Origin: Sphingobium sp. EM0848
GTDB taxonomy: Bacteria > Pseudomonadota > Alphaproteobacteria > Sphingomonadales > Sphingomonadaceae
DNA: 64,000 bases
Assembly: GCF_013375555.1 (NCBI RefSeq)
Contig: NZ_JABXWB010000001.1
Coordinates: 1,302,001-1,366,000, forward strand
Direction of reading: 5' to 3'
Positions 56,957 to 64,000 of the stretch are shown piece after piece; within the stretch, counting starts at the first letter, position 1; each line of letters starts with the position of its first letter. A program made the position numbers and the translations under genes. Under the pieces are notes generated by a model, which ran no database searches, had not been told where the DNA came from, and saw nothing but the letters and a program-made list of their open reading frames with translations.

Positions 56957-58231
56957 TCAAAGCGCATAGTCGATCTGCGCCCAGAATTTCCGGGTGTCAG
57001 CATCCCCTGCATAGCTGGCGATCCCCTTGCGCTCATAATCGGCATATTTGACGAGTGCGCTCAGATGCCTGTCGATTTTCAGCGTCACCTGCGCATCATA
57101 TTCATCACCATAATGGATCGACAGCCGGTCGCTGTTGAACCGATGATAGACGAAGGACGCCACCAGCGGCCCCGCCTTGCCAATCTTGGGCACGGTATAG
57201 CTTGCCCCCGCATAATAGTCCTGAATACCGGTCCCCGGCGTGGTCAGGAATTTGTCGGCCCAGCCATTGAACTTGTGCAATGTCGCAAAGGGCGTCTGGA
57301 AGGCATAACCGCCCGCGATCCCGGTTGCGCCCGGGTCCGAACCCAGCAATTCATAGCCGCCCGTCAGCTTGAACGCAGCGACATCCAAACCCAGCTCCGC
57401 CGCGACATAGTCCGCCGAATAACGAACCGGATTGGACGCATAGTCGCTCTGCCGCGCATAGCTCGCCAGATAACTGAGCTTCACCTTCTTCGATAAGGGC
57501 AGAGCGCCCATGAAACGCGCACCATAGGTCTGGCTGCTGTTCCGTCGCAGCGCGACGACGGCCTCATCCTCGTCCACCAGATAGGCAAAGCCGGTCAGCG
57601 TCCCCAGCTTGGTCTTGTAGGAAATATTGGCAAAGACATTGTCGCCGTCGATGTTCGTCGGCCGGTTGGTCGCGCCGAATTTACCGCCGTCGATGCCCCA
57701 GATCGTCCGCGCCGAAATCGCATAGGTGACGTCGACCTTCAGATTCTCAACGCCCATATATTCGACGCGCACCGCATCAAAGGTCTGCTCATTCTGCCGC
57801 CAGCCGACTGAACCGACGAAACGCTGATCGTCCAGATTGATCCGTTGCCGCCCGATGGTCACGACCAGCGGCTTGGTGCGGTACTGGATCTGCACCCGGT
57901 TGGCCTCGACATTCTCCGGATCGGCGACGATCGGATAGAGCGTCTTGCCATTGACGCCGCTATTATAATCCTTGTCGAGAGCCAGCGTACCCTCCGCCTC
58001 AGCCAGGAAAGCGAACGGCCCCTTGGAAATCTCTCCGCCCGCGCGCAACCGCATCGTCACCGCATTGGCATCCTGGCTGCTGGTGAGCGGCGCAGGGCCA
58101 GTCTGATCGACCGTCTCGTAACGCAGCCGCGCCTCGACGATCGGCTTGAACACCACATCCTGCGCCAAGGCCGGTCCTGCACATGCTGCCGCCAAGGCCG
58201 ATGCCGACGCCAGAAACATTATTTTGCCCAT
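56957..58231 (-). CDS. Outer-membrane porin-like beta-barrel protein
   Basis: The 424-aa precursor has a signal peptide (MGKIMFLASASALAAACAGPALAQ) and a mature part of alternating beta strands typical of an alginate-export/phosphate-selective-porin-like barrel: PIVEARLRYETVDQ, TMRLRAGGEIS, VVTIGRQRINLDDQRFVGSVGWRQNEQTFDAVRVEY and the C-terminal FWAQIDYAL ending in an aromatic-containing strand. Substrate unknown. ATG 58231 is preceded by GGGGGA; the longer frame upstream enters the structured leader. The leader (58232-58608) holds a strong terminator, which may attenuate its expression. Confidence 0.85.
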   Translation of the reverse strand: MGKIMFLASASALAAACAGPALAQDVVFKPIVEARLRYETVDQTGPAPLTSSQDANAVTMRLRAGGEISKGPFAFLAEAEGTLALDKDYNSGVNGKTLYPIVADPENVEANRVQIQYRTKPLVVTIGRQRINLDDQRFVGSVGWRQNEQTFDAVRVEYMGVENLKVDVTYAISARTIWGIDGGKFGATNRPTNIDGDNVFANISYKTKLGTLTGFAYLVDEDEAVVALRRNSSQTYGARFMGALPLSKKVKLSYLASYARQSDYASNPVRYSADYVAAELGLDVAAFKLTGGYELLGSDPGATGIAGGYAFQTPFATLHKFNGWADKFLTTPGTGIQDYYAGASYTVPKIGKAGPLVASFVYHRFNSDRLSIHYGDEYDAQVTLKIDRHLSALVKYADYERKGIASYAGDADTRKFWAQIDYAL

Positions 58232-58367
58232 TATTCCCCCTTCATTGTTCGCGCAGCCCCTTCCGCGCAAAAAGAGCGCAGCCTGCCTCCACCGGAACCC
58301 GTCCGATGTGCGAAAGATGTTTTTGAAAGCCGCCCGGCGACCTCCTGATCCCCGGCGGAAACCCAAT

Positions 58368-58411
58368 AAAAAAGCCGCCGGGATCAAGGTCGTCTGACCT
58401 GTCCGGGCGGC
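58368..58411 (-). terminator. Rho-independent terminator upstream of the porin gene (minus strand)
   Basis: On the minus strand the outer stem GCCGCC / GGCGGC (with CGG/CCG extension) and inner stem AGGTC-AGAC-GACCT (58374-58411) run directly into TTTTTT (58368-58373). It lies 137 bases upstream of the porin start and about 200 bases after tRNA-Ile, so it does not close a protein gene. Confidence 0.75.
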
Positions 58412-58608
58412 GTCATTGCCTTTTATCGATCCTCTTGAGGATCGGAACCAAGTCCACCGTCATCGATGAACTTCAGCCTCTGCGCATCGAAGCGACCCTG
58501 CCTCGATGATGGTCAAGCTGTCATCGATTCATGAAAGGCGCAAGCAAAATTTTGCATTGCACAAATTGCCGCGACTTCAATCGCCATGCGCCTGAAATAA
58601 AAGGAATT
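58412..58608 (-). ncRNA. Candidate small RNA or attenuator leader between tRNA-Ile and the porin gene
   Basis: About 200 bases with no coding frame and clear RNA features on the minus strand: an 8-bp near-perfect hairpin CGATCCTC/GAGGATCG (58427-58444), several copies of ATCGATGA-like sequence, and the terminator just downstream. Together they look like a small RNA gene or a regulated leader. The rest of the porin upstream gap (58232-58367) holds the porin ribosome-binding site and a second inverted repeat CCCGGCGG/CCGCCGGG that shares its sequence with the terminator stem. Confidence 0.4.
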
Positions 58609-58684
58609 TGGTGGGCCCGGCAGGACTCGAACCCGCAACCTAGCCGTTATGAGCGGCCAGCTCTAACCATTGAGCTACAGGCCC
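58609..58684 (-). tRNA. tRNA-Ile2 (anticodon CAT, lysidine type)
   Basis: 76-nt tRNA with encoded CCA. Minus strand: acceptor GGGCCTG pairs with CGGGCCC, D-arm AGCTCAATGGTTAGAGCT, anticodon stem-loop GCCGCTCATAACGGC (anticodon CAT) and T-arm GCGGGTTCGAGTCCTGC. The sequence around the anticodon (CTCATAA) and the acceptor match tRNA-Ile2, which TilS modifies to lysidine to read AUA, rather than initiator or elongator tRNA-Met. This choice is by pattern and would be settled by an isotype model. Confidence 0.9.
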
Positions 58685-58739
58685 CACCCTGATGTGATGT
58701 CGAAGCGTCACATCCTTATGTTCGTCCGGATAGGCAGCA

Positions 58740-59777
58740 TCAGGCCGCTTGGCAAGCCCGTCTGCGCGCCGGCACCGCGTTCAACAGCTGATCCAGCGTC
58801 GCCGGCAGAATATTTCGCCGGGCCAGATGATTGAGCACCGCGTCCCACCAGCGATAAAATGCCGTGCGGTCACCCTCATTCCGGACATAGGGCGCATGCC
58901 CCGGCTCCAGCGTAGGCGAGTGGAAACTGAAATTGAGGACCCGAACACCCTCCGCGATCAGCGCGTCGATCGCCTGAATCGCTTCCCGCGACGACACACC
59001 TTCCGGAGTCAGGGGCACCCGGCTCAGCATCCTTGCCCTTGCCATTGCACCCGCCATCGGTCCCATGCCCTGCGTGGCGCGATAAAGCCGCTCGCCACCG
59101 CTCCGCAGCAGGCCGACAAAAGCTGTCGATAGCGGCAACTCCACCAACGTCCGGTTCGGTCCTGTCCAATAGGGGTTCTGCGGCAACCCCCGGAAATCCG
59201 GCCCATGCTGCGCACTATAATCGAACCGGCTGCGTACGGAGCTATCCAGTCGAAATCCTGCCACTTCCAACAGGCGCGCACTGTTCGGCCCTACGCCGTA
59301 GCGCCCCGCCCGATAGGCGATGGGCCGCCGCCCGAACCGCTCTGCGATCCGCTGGCACAGAAACTCCAGTTTTGCCCGTTCGACCGTTTCGGGCAGAAAA
59401 CCGACATAGCTGTTCGCAGCCGTCACCTCTTCCACATGCGGCGGATTGACCCAGGGATGGAGGTGCGCGCCAATATCCGCAGTAGCATCTGCCAGCCAGC
59501 GCCCCATCATGTCCGCTGCGGCATCGCTGTCGACCACCGGATAATCGGTGACATAGACAGGCCTCACGCCCGCCGCCGCAAAAAAGGCTTGTCCCCGCGC
59601 CAGACCATCGAGCGCCGTCACGCCATGCGCTGTACGGCTGAACGGCGCGTTCCAGTCAAACTCTTCTTCAGTATCCACGAACAGCATGAAGCGCGTGCCG
59701 AACGCAGGATCGAGCGCGATCCTGTCCTCCGCGGCGGGCGCGCGGAGCAGATTGCCGTCATGGGAAAGCCTGTCCAT
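58740..59777 (-). CDS. Polysaccharide deacetylase-like (WalW-type) protein
   Basis: The 345-aa protein has the NodB-type fold: an early FMLFVDTEEEFDW with acidic residues, ADIGAHLHPWVNPP (metal His pair), YRAGRYGVGPNSARLLEVAGFRLDSSV and LNFSFHSPTLEPG. It has no signal peptide, so it acts in the cytosol. Similar proteins are found next to capsule or exopolysaccharide genes, but none are near here. It lies 43 bases after the histidine-kinase gene and is probably co-transcribed with it. Confidence 0.82.
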   Translation of the reverse strand: MDRLSHDGNLLRAPAAEDRIALDPAFGTRFMLFVDTEEEFDWNAPFSRTAHGVTALDGLARGQAFFAAAGVRPVYVTDYPVVDSDAAADMMGRWLADATADIGAHLHPWVNPPHVEEVTAANSYVGFLPETVERAKLEFLCQRIAERFGRRPIAYRAGRYGVGPNSARLLEVAGFRLDSSVRSRFDYSAQHGPDFRGLPQNPYWTGPNRTLVELPLSTAFVGLLRSGGERLYRATQGMGPMAGAMARARMLSRVPLTPEGVSSREAIQAIDALIAEGVRVLNFSFHSPTLEPGHAPYVRNEGDRTAFYRWWDAVLNHLARRNILPATLDQLLNAVPARRRACQAA

Positions 59778-59820
59778 CCCGCTTCCCTACGCGGCAATGG
59801 TTGCCATAGGGTTCATGCCG

Positions 59821-61530
59821 TCAGCCGTTGCCGACCGCATCCCCGGTTTCGGCCATCGCCGGCACGGCAAGCAGGAAGCGCCCCGGCTCGATCTCCAGCG
59901 CTCCGCCGCATCCGGCGGCCAGGCTGCGGATCAGCCGCAGGGAAAAACCCAGCCCCAGCAAAGGCCCATCGGCCCAATTCCCGTCCGGCATATAGCCCGG
60001 ATCGAGCAGCTTTCCTTCTTCCATCCCGATCAGGCTGGACGGCCGGTCGATCGCCAGCACGACCCGCCCCTCGCCACTTTCGGGCTGGAACCAACAGGAT
60101 CCGGTCAGAGCTTCCCCGGCAGGCGCCACGGAAATCAGCGTGCGCAACAGATGCTGCACCATGCGTTCGCCCTGCACCGGATCGATGCGCACCATGGGCA
60201 GGCCGCGCGCCATGGCGATGTCAATCTGCGCGCCATCCCCCTGTTCGCGGAAGCGCGCCGAAACCTGCGTCACCAGCAGCGCCGGATCGATCGCCCGCGG
60301 CGCCATATTCCCTTCCCCGCGCGACACCCGCGCCGCCAGGTCGAGATCGTCGAAAGCCGTCAACAAGTGCCGCGCATCCAACGCGATCTTCCCGGCCATG
60401 TCGCGATAGGCTTCGCCAGCCGGACCGAACAGCTCCTGCTCGATGATCTCGGCAAAACCCAATATGGCATTCAGCGGCGTGCGCAGTTCATGCACAAGCT
60501 GCCGGATCGAGTCGGCGGAAAGCCCCGCGATGGACACTGGCTCCGCTCGCGGTTCGCTCGCCACCTCATGCAGATAGGGGCGCCGCGCCTGCCCGCGATA
60601 GCCCTGAAACCGCCCGGAACGCGGATCGAAAAACGGCGTTGCCGAAAGCCGCCATTCGCCCGCCATCGTCCCACCGACAATCGTATAGCGGCCGTTCTGA
60701 AAACCGCTGCGCCGCATGAAGGCGCCTGCGACATGGCCATCGGGACCGCTGCCGCCATCCAGTGCGATTTCGTTGAGTGCGAGGCCGATCAGCGCCGCCC
60801 TGGGCCCCTGATCGATCCAGACGATGACGCCGGCGGCATCAGTCTCAAAGGCAAAGGTGCGTGGCCCGGCGGCTTCATCGCGCCGCAGCGCTTCGACCGG
60901 TTCGCCGGTCCGCCGCGCATTGGTGAAGCGGGCGATCCGATCCACCAGATTGCGAATCTGGCTTTGGTCCTCAGCCGCTTCCAGGGGCTGATCGTGATCA
61001 GGCGCCACCTCCGCTTCGACCGGCTCCACAGGCACGATCATCGCCTCGGTCAGGAGCATATCCTCCTGCTGCTCGACCGCGCTGGTCAACACCAGATCGG
61101 TGGCGCCGAATGCCTCCAGCCCCTGCACCGTCGCCGTGCCCAGATCGCGCCGCGAGCGCAGCACCCCGCGCGCCGTCGGCGTCAAGCGCGGCAACATCGC
61201 CACCCAAAGTTCGTCCGGCAATTTTGCGCGGGATATGGCGGCCGCCGCAATGGCGGGCCGGTCGCCCGCGAAAAACTCGATCAGAGCCGGAGACCGCAGC
61301 CGCCCGCCCAGTTCCACCACCGTCGCGATCCGCTGCGTTTCCGACAGTTTCGGCAGCAGCCCGTTCATGCGTTCCAGCAGAACGGTGCGCTCGGAATCGG
61401 ACATCACGGTCCGGTCATGCCTGTCATTCTGCGCCAGCAGATCCACGCATTGCCGCCACAGCGTCACGGCGCCAATGCCGCTCCTGCCTTCCGCAGCCAG
61501 AACCGTCTGCATGAGATCGTTGAAGCGCAC
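59821..61530 (-). CDS. Sensor histidine kinase with intact H-box but degenerate ATP-binding domain
   Basis: The 569-aa cytosolic protein (GTG start at 61530 with GGGGAA upstream; a longer in-frame ATG at 61659 is less likely) has a helical, repeat-like N-terminus (residues about 20-170), a PAS-like region (about 215-320), the HisKA H-box LVHELRTPLNAILGFAEII with His347, and a C-terminal HATPase-like fold. In the latter the N-box Asn is missing (HLLRTLISV instead of NLLxNAxK) and the G1 box is DRPSSL instead of DxGxG, while a G2-like GLGFSLRLIRSL remains. It may act as a His-phosphotransferase or a dimer partner rather than a self-sufficient kinase. Confidence 0.8.
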   Translation of the reverse strand: MRFNDLMQTVLAAEGRSGIGAVTLWRQCVDLLAQNDRHDRTVMSDSERTVLLERMNGLLPKLSETQRIATVVELGGRLRSPALIEFFAGDRPAIAAAAISRAKLPDELWVAMLPRLTPTARGVLRSRRDLGTATVQGLEAFGATDLVLTSAVEQQEDMLLTEAMIVPVEPVEAEVAPDHDQPLEAAEDQSQIRNLVDRIARFTNARRTGEPVEALRRDEAAGPRTFAFETDAAGVIVWIDQGPRAALIGLALNEIALDGGSGPDGHVAGAFMRRSGFQNGRYTIVGGTMAGEWRLSATPFFDPRSGRFQGYRGQARRPYLHEVASEPRAEPVSIAGLSADSIRQLVHELRTPLNAILGFAEIIEQELFGPAGEAYRDMAGKIALDARHLLTAFDDLDLAARVSRGEGNMAPRAIDPALLVTQVSARFREQGDGAQIDIAMARGLPMVRIDPVQGERMVQHLLRTLISVAPAGEALTGSCWFQPESGEGRVVLAIDRPSSLIGMEEGKLLDPGYMPDGNWADGPLLGLGFSLRLIRSLAAGCGGALEIEPGRFLLAVPAMAETGDAVGNG

Positions 61531-61643
61531 CCAAATTCCCCATTCTGGCCCCCGGCGCAGCGCTAACCAACCATTCGCCGAAGGGATCGTTACACAGGGA
61601 TAATGCTTCGCACCGCAAAGGGAAAGAGGCGCAAATGGGTTCT

Positions 61644-61697
61644 TATGCGAACGTCGCATAGTGGGACAATTGCATTGCTCTGAAATATTATTATGGT
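61644..61697. promoter_or_regulatory. Palindrome and possible promoter between the kinase gene and the Lrp-family gene
   Basis: TATGCGA-ACG-TCGCATA (61644-61660) is a perfect 7-bp inverted repeat with a 3-base spacer in the divergent region, a likely regulator-binding site (for example autoregulation by the Lrp-type protein). Just downstream TTGCAT (61670) and TATGGT (61692) with a 16-bp spacer form a possible promoter for the regulator. Confidence 0.4.
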
Positions 61698-61733
61698 AAC
61701 CTCCTCTTAACAGGCAAGGAAATAAGCGGAATA

Positions 61734-62207
61734 ATGGCCGGCCCCAATATTGACGACATCGACCTCCAGATCCTGGGTGAGTTGCAGGACGACGGCAGGA
61801 TGACCAATGTGGAGCTGGCCCGGAAGGTCGGGCTGACAGCTCCCCCCTGCCTGCGCCGCGTCCGCGCGCTGGAGGAAAGCGGCGCGATCAACTCCTATCA
61901 TGCCGTGGTGAACCCAGCGATGCTGGGCTACACCATCACCGTGTTCGCGATGGTCAGCCTGAAGAGTCAGGCCGAAGCGGACCTCAAGGCATTTGAAGAT
62001 CACATCGCGACACTGCCCGAAGTGCGGGAATGCTATATGCTGAACGGCGAAATCGACTTCATCCTGAAGGTCGTGGCAAAGGATTTGCAAAGCTTCCAGC
62101 AATTCCTGACGTCGAAACTGACGCCCGCGCCCAATGTGGTAAGCGTCAAGACGTCGCTTACCATTCGCACATCGAAAAACCTGCCGGGTGTACCGTTGCC
62201 CGTTTGA
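61734..62207 (+). CDS. Lrp/AsnC-family transcriptional regulator
   Basis: The 157-aa protein has an N-terminal HTH (DIDLQILGELQDDGRMTNVELARKVGLTAPPCLRRVRALEESGAI) and a C-terminal RAM ligand-binding domain (ITVFAMVSLKSQ, EVRECYMLNGEIDFILKVVAKDL). It resembles the Lrp type that responds to leucine or other amino acids, but the effector is unknown. The stop is followed by a bidirectional terminator shared with the convergent TPR gene. Confidence 0.93.
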   Translation: MAGPNIDDIDLQILGELQDDGRMTNVELARKVGLTAPPCLRRVRALEESGAINSYHAVVNPAMLGYTITVFAMVSLKSQAEADLKAFEDHIATLPEVRECYMLNGEIDFILKVVAKDLQSFQQFLTSKLTPAPNVVSVKTSLTIRTSKNLPGVPLPV

Positions 62208-62232
62208 GGGCCGGTTAATGGTACAAATATAA

Positions 62233-62270
62233 AAAGCCCTCCCCATCATGCGATGGGGAGGGCTTTATTA
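62233..62270. terminator. Bidirectional terminator between the Lrp-type gene and the TPR gene
   Basis: Perfect 15-bp stem AAAGCCCTCCCCATC / GATGGGGAGGGCTTT with a 4-nt loop. U-runs are present in both directions (TTTATTA on plus, TTTTTATATTT on minus), as expected between convergent genes. Confidence 0.9.
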
Positions 62271-62290
62271 TCCGTGACGGTCGACACCGA

Positions 62291-63562
62291 TCAACTTGCC
62301 GGCGGCACGACCACCGGCTTGAGCGCTGTTTTACGGCTCTGCTGATCAACCCATACCGACCAGAAACCCGCATCATTGACCCAATTGCCCGTCGTCACTT
62401 GTGCGAGCGCGGCTTTCGCGCCCGCCAGATCTCCCGAACGCGCCAGCGCCACGCCCAGCCGCGCATTGGCTTTACCCGTATCGACCCCACCCTTGCTCAA
62501 GGCCAGCCGATATTGCTCGACCGCCTGGGGGAACTGGCTGAGCGAGAAATAGGTGTCGCCGACCGTCATCGCCGCTGATCCATCCTTGGCCGCCGCCGCC
62601 TTTTTCGCTGCGGCAGGCAAGGCCGCGATTTCCTTGGCGGCCTTGGGGGTTGCGCTCTTCAACAATTGCGCCGTCGCCGCCTGAGTCAACGTAAGCTTGC
62701 CCGCCGAACGCCCGGCCTCGATGATCGCCTTGGTTTCCGCGCTATAGCCGGTCTTGTCGGCCAACTGTGCATAGGCCTGATAGTCGCGTTCGCTCGCCAT
62801 CGCGCCATTGGCGGCCTGCAAGCGATAAAGATCCAATTGAACCTGCGGGTCCATGCCCGGCGCACTCAGATAATTGGCCAGCGCGGACCGCCACTCGCCA
62901 GCAGAATCATAATGGCTCAGCCGCTCACGATACAGTGCCCCCACATCGGACCAATCCCCCGCCTGATAGGCCATGGAGATGGCCCGGTCATACCAGGCCG
63001 CCGGGATCGGCTGTCCTGCCGTCCGCTGCCGGGCCAGCGCCTCCTGCACGAAAGCACGGGCATCCTTCGCCTTGTTCCGCCGCAGCGCGATATCCCCGCG
63101 CAGCATCGTCGCATCGATCGGGTCGTAGCCCAGCGTCTTGGCATAATCGAGCTGCGCCGTCGCATCGTCATAATTGCCGACGATGAAGGAGAGATAACCC
63201 GCAATATAGCGCAATCGCGGCATGTCCGTCTTGGGCACGGAGGATGTCTTGAACATATCGTTCAGCGCGACCCGTTGCGCCTGCCGATCGACCTTCAGCA
63301 CCGCCAGTTCGAACCGCAGCCCGGCGGCCACATAAGCCTCGAAATCGCTGACCGGCATCAGCCCGGAAATCTTCGCCTGAGCACCGGAAACATCGCCCGC
63401 CTTGATGGCGCTGTCTGCCGCCTGCGTCGCCGCGCGGAAACTGTCCGACATCTCGATCACGGGGCCAGCCGCAACCGGCTTCTTCGCCCCAGCCGGCGTC
63501 GCCAGCACAGCCGCTCCCGCCAACAGCGCACAGGTCAGAATCGAATGTCGCATCTTGGCCAT
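62291..63562 (-). CDS. Exported TPR-like repeat protein
   Basis: The 423-aa protein has a signal peptide (MAKMRHSILTCALLAGAAVLATPAGA) and then many helical hairpins of tetratricopeptide type (for example YIAGYLSFIVGNYDDATAQLDYAKTLGYDPIDA and GDTYFSLSQFPQAVEQYRLALSKGGVDTGKANARLGVALARSG). It may scaffold envelope complexes; no partner is visible. ATG 63562 has GGGGA at the best spacing; ATG 63571 is also possible. Its C-terminal part resembles the end of the next gene upstream (63671), so the two are probably paralogues. Confidence 0.8.
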   Translation of the reverse strand: MAKMRHSILTCALLAGAAVLATPAGAKKPVAAGPVIEMSDSFRAATQAADSAIKAGDVSGAQAKISGLMPVSDFEAYVAAGLRFELAVLKVDRQAQRVALNDMFKTSSVPKTDMPRLRYIAGYLSFIVGNYDDATAQLDYAKTLGYDPIDATMLRGDIALRRNKAKDARAFVQEALARQRTAGQPIPAAWYDRAISMAYQAGDWSDVGALYRERLSHYDSAGEWRSALANYLSAPGMDPQVQLDLYRLQAANGAMASERDYQAYAQLADKTGYSAETKAIIEAGRSAGKLTLTQAATAQLLKSATPKAAKEIAALPAAAKKAAAAKDGSAAMTVGDTYFSLSQFPQAVEQYRLALSKGGVDTGKANARLGVALARSGDLAGAKAALAQVTTGNWVNDAGFWSVWVDQQSRKTALKPVVVPPAS

Positions 63563-63623
63563 GTCAGCCATTCCCCTTGTCGCCTGGCCCTGACCAGCGC
63601 GTTGATCATGCTTGAAGATAAGG

Positions 63624-63656
63624 ATGGCGCACCGCTCCATCGGAGCAGCGCGCCAT
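63624..63656 (-). terminator. Stem-loop between the two TPR-type genes
   Basis: 15-bp stem with a 3-nt loop in the minus-strand RNA (ATGGCGCGCTGCTCC / GGAGCGGTGCGCCAT, two G-U pairs). The G-U pairs become mismatches on the plus strand, which points to a minus-strand RNA function. It has no U-run, so it may be an mRNA-stability or processing hairpin. Confidence 0.4.
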
Positions 63657-63670
63657 ATAAGCCCGAAAAA

Positions 63671-64000
63671 TCAGGCCTTGGTGGCGAGATAGGCCAGCCA
63701 AAGATCGGCGATCTTCTTGCGCGAACCGGCCTGCACCGACTGGAAAGCCGCCTTGGCCGAAGCGGTGTCGCCACCCAGCGCCTTGGCAATGCCCATGCGG
63801 CTGTTGATTTCGTCCGCGTCGACACCGCCCTTCTGCTTGGCGAGTTCGAACATGGCCGCCGCCTTGGTATAATCGCCATAGCCCAGATAGGCATCAGCGG
63901 TAGCCGCCGCGATCTTGCCGTTGGCGGCCTTCTTCGCATCAGCCTCGGCCGAACCCAGCGAACCCTTGTCGCCCGCAATCTTCGGCACGGCGGTCTGATA
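63671..64000 (-). CDS. TPR-like repeat protein, C-terminal part, cut by window end
   Basis: Only the last 109 codons are in the window; the frame stays open to base 64000. The visible part has helical repeats (DAYLGYGDYTKAAAMFELAKQKGGVDADEINSRMGIAKALGGDTASAKAAFQSVQAG) that align with the C-terminus of the downstream TPR protein (YFSLSQFPQAVEQYRLALSKGGVDTGKANARLGVAL). It probably heads a two-gene operon of paralogues. Confidence 0.8.
   Translation of the reverse strand, partial: YQTAVPKIAGDKGSLGSAEADAKKAANGKIAAATADAYLGYGDYTKAAAMFELAKQKGGVDADEINSRMGIAKALGGDTASAKAAFQSVQAGSRKKIADLWLAYLATKA

Overview
The window looks like a chromosomal segment of an alphaproteobacterium of the order Sphingomonadales (Sphingobium/Novosphingobium/Sphingomonas-like). 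The reasons are high GC, densely packed and mostly housekeeping genes, an Hfq built of two tandem Sm domains, the order divL-tsaE-amgK-murU-addB-addA-trxA, and the order dusB-ntrB-ntrC-ntrY-ntrX-hfq-hflX with mazG converging on it. This assignment is inferred from gene content and order, not from a database search.

Layout. 1-8.7 kb: the end of an S9 peptidase, asd, a DUF2238 membrane protein, an alpha/beta hydrolase, AMP nucleosidase, a peroxiredoxin, a YqgE-like protein, a small exported protein and ahcY with a textbook terminator. 8.9-20.1 kb: a run of genes that mostly overlap: a DivL-like pseudo-histidine kinase (Tyr in place of the phospho-acceptor His), tsaE, the muramic-acid recycling pair amgK/murU, the addB/addA recombination nuclease and trxA. 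20.1-22.8 kb (minus): argJ, an inositol-monophosphatase-family enzyme and a glutathione S-transferase. 23.0-27.0 kb: secA, a DUF983 protein, a small minus-strand ORF and tRNA-Ser(TGA). 27.1-36.1 kb: MltB-type transglycosylase, DD-carboxypeptidase, tmk, holB, metG, tatD, an MBL hydrolase, an aspartic protease and an MFS transporter. 36.1-37.8 kb: one ISNCY/IS1202-like insertion sequence, the only clear mobile element. 37.9-48.0 kb: mazG facing the minus-strand cluster dusB-ntrBC-ntrYX-hfq-hflX. 48.1-54.8 kb: ispDF, cinA-like pncC, a RatA/COQ10 protein, lipA, carbonic anhydrase, a NYN/LOTUS protein, acylphosphatase and the ABC-F protein EttA. 54.9-64 kb: an M28 peptidase, an Ala/Asn-repeat lipoprotein, tRNA-Pro(TGG), a porin, tRNA-Ile(CAT), a polysaccharide deacetylase with a degenerate histidine kinase, an Lrp/AsnC regulator and two TPR-type proteins, the last cut by the window end.

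Functionally, the middle of the window combines cell-envelope biogenesis (MltB, DacC, AmgK/MurU, SecA), nitrogen/redox signalling (NtrBC, NtrYX) and RNA regulation (double Hfq plus three candidate small-RNA loci marked by terminators with no matching gene).

I did not find an obvious new multi-gene defence or biosynthetic system. The best leads are: the tandem Hfq; two complementary degenerate histidine kinases (one lacking the His with an intact ATP domain, one keeping the His with a broken ATP domain); a terminator-ended structured region upstream of the porin; and two other orphan-terminator regions. No CRISPR array, rRNA operon, prophage or replication origin was seen.
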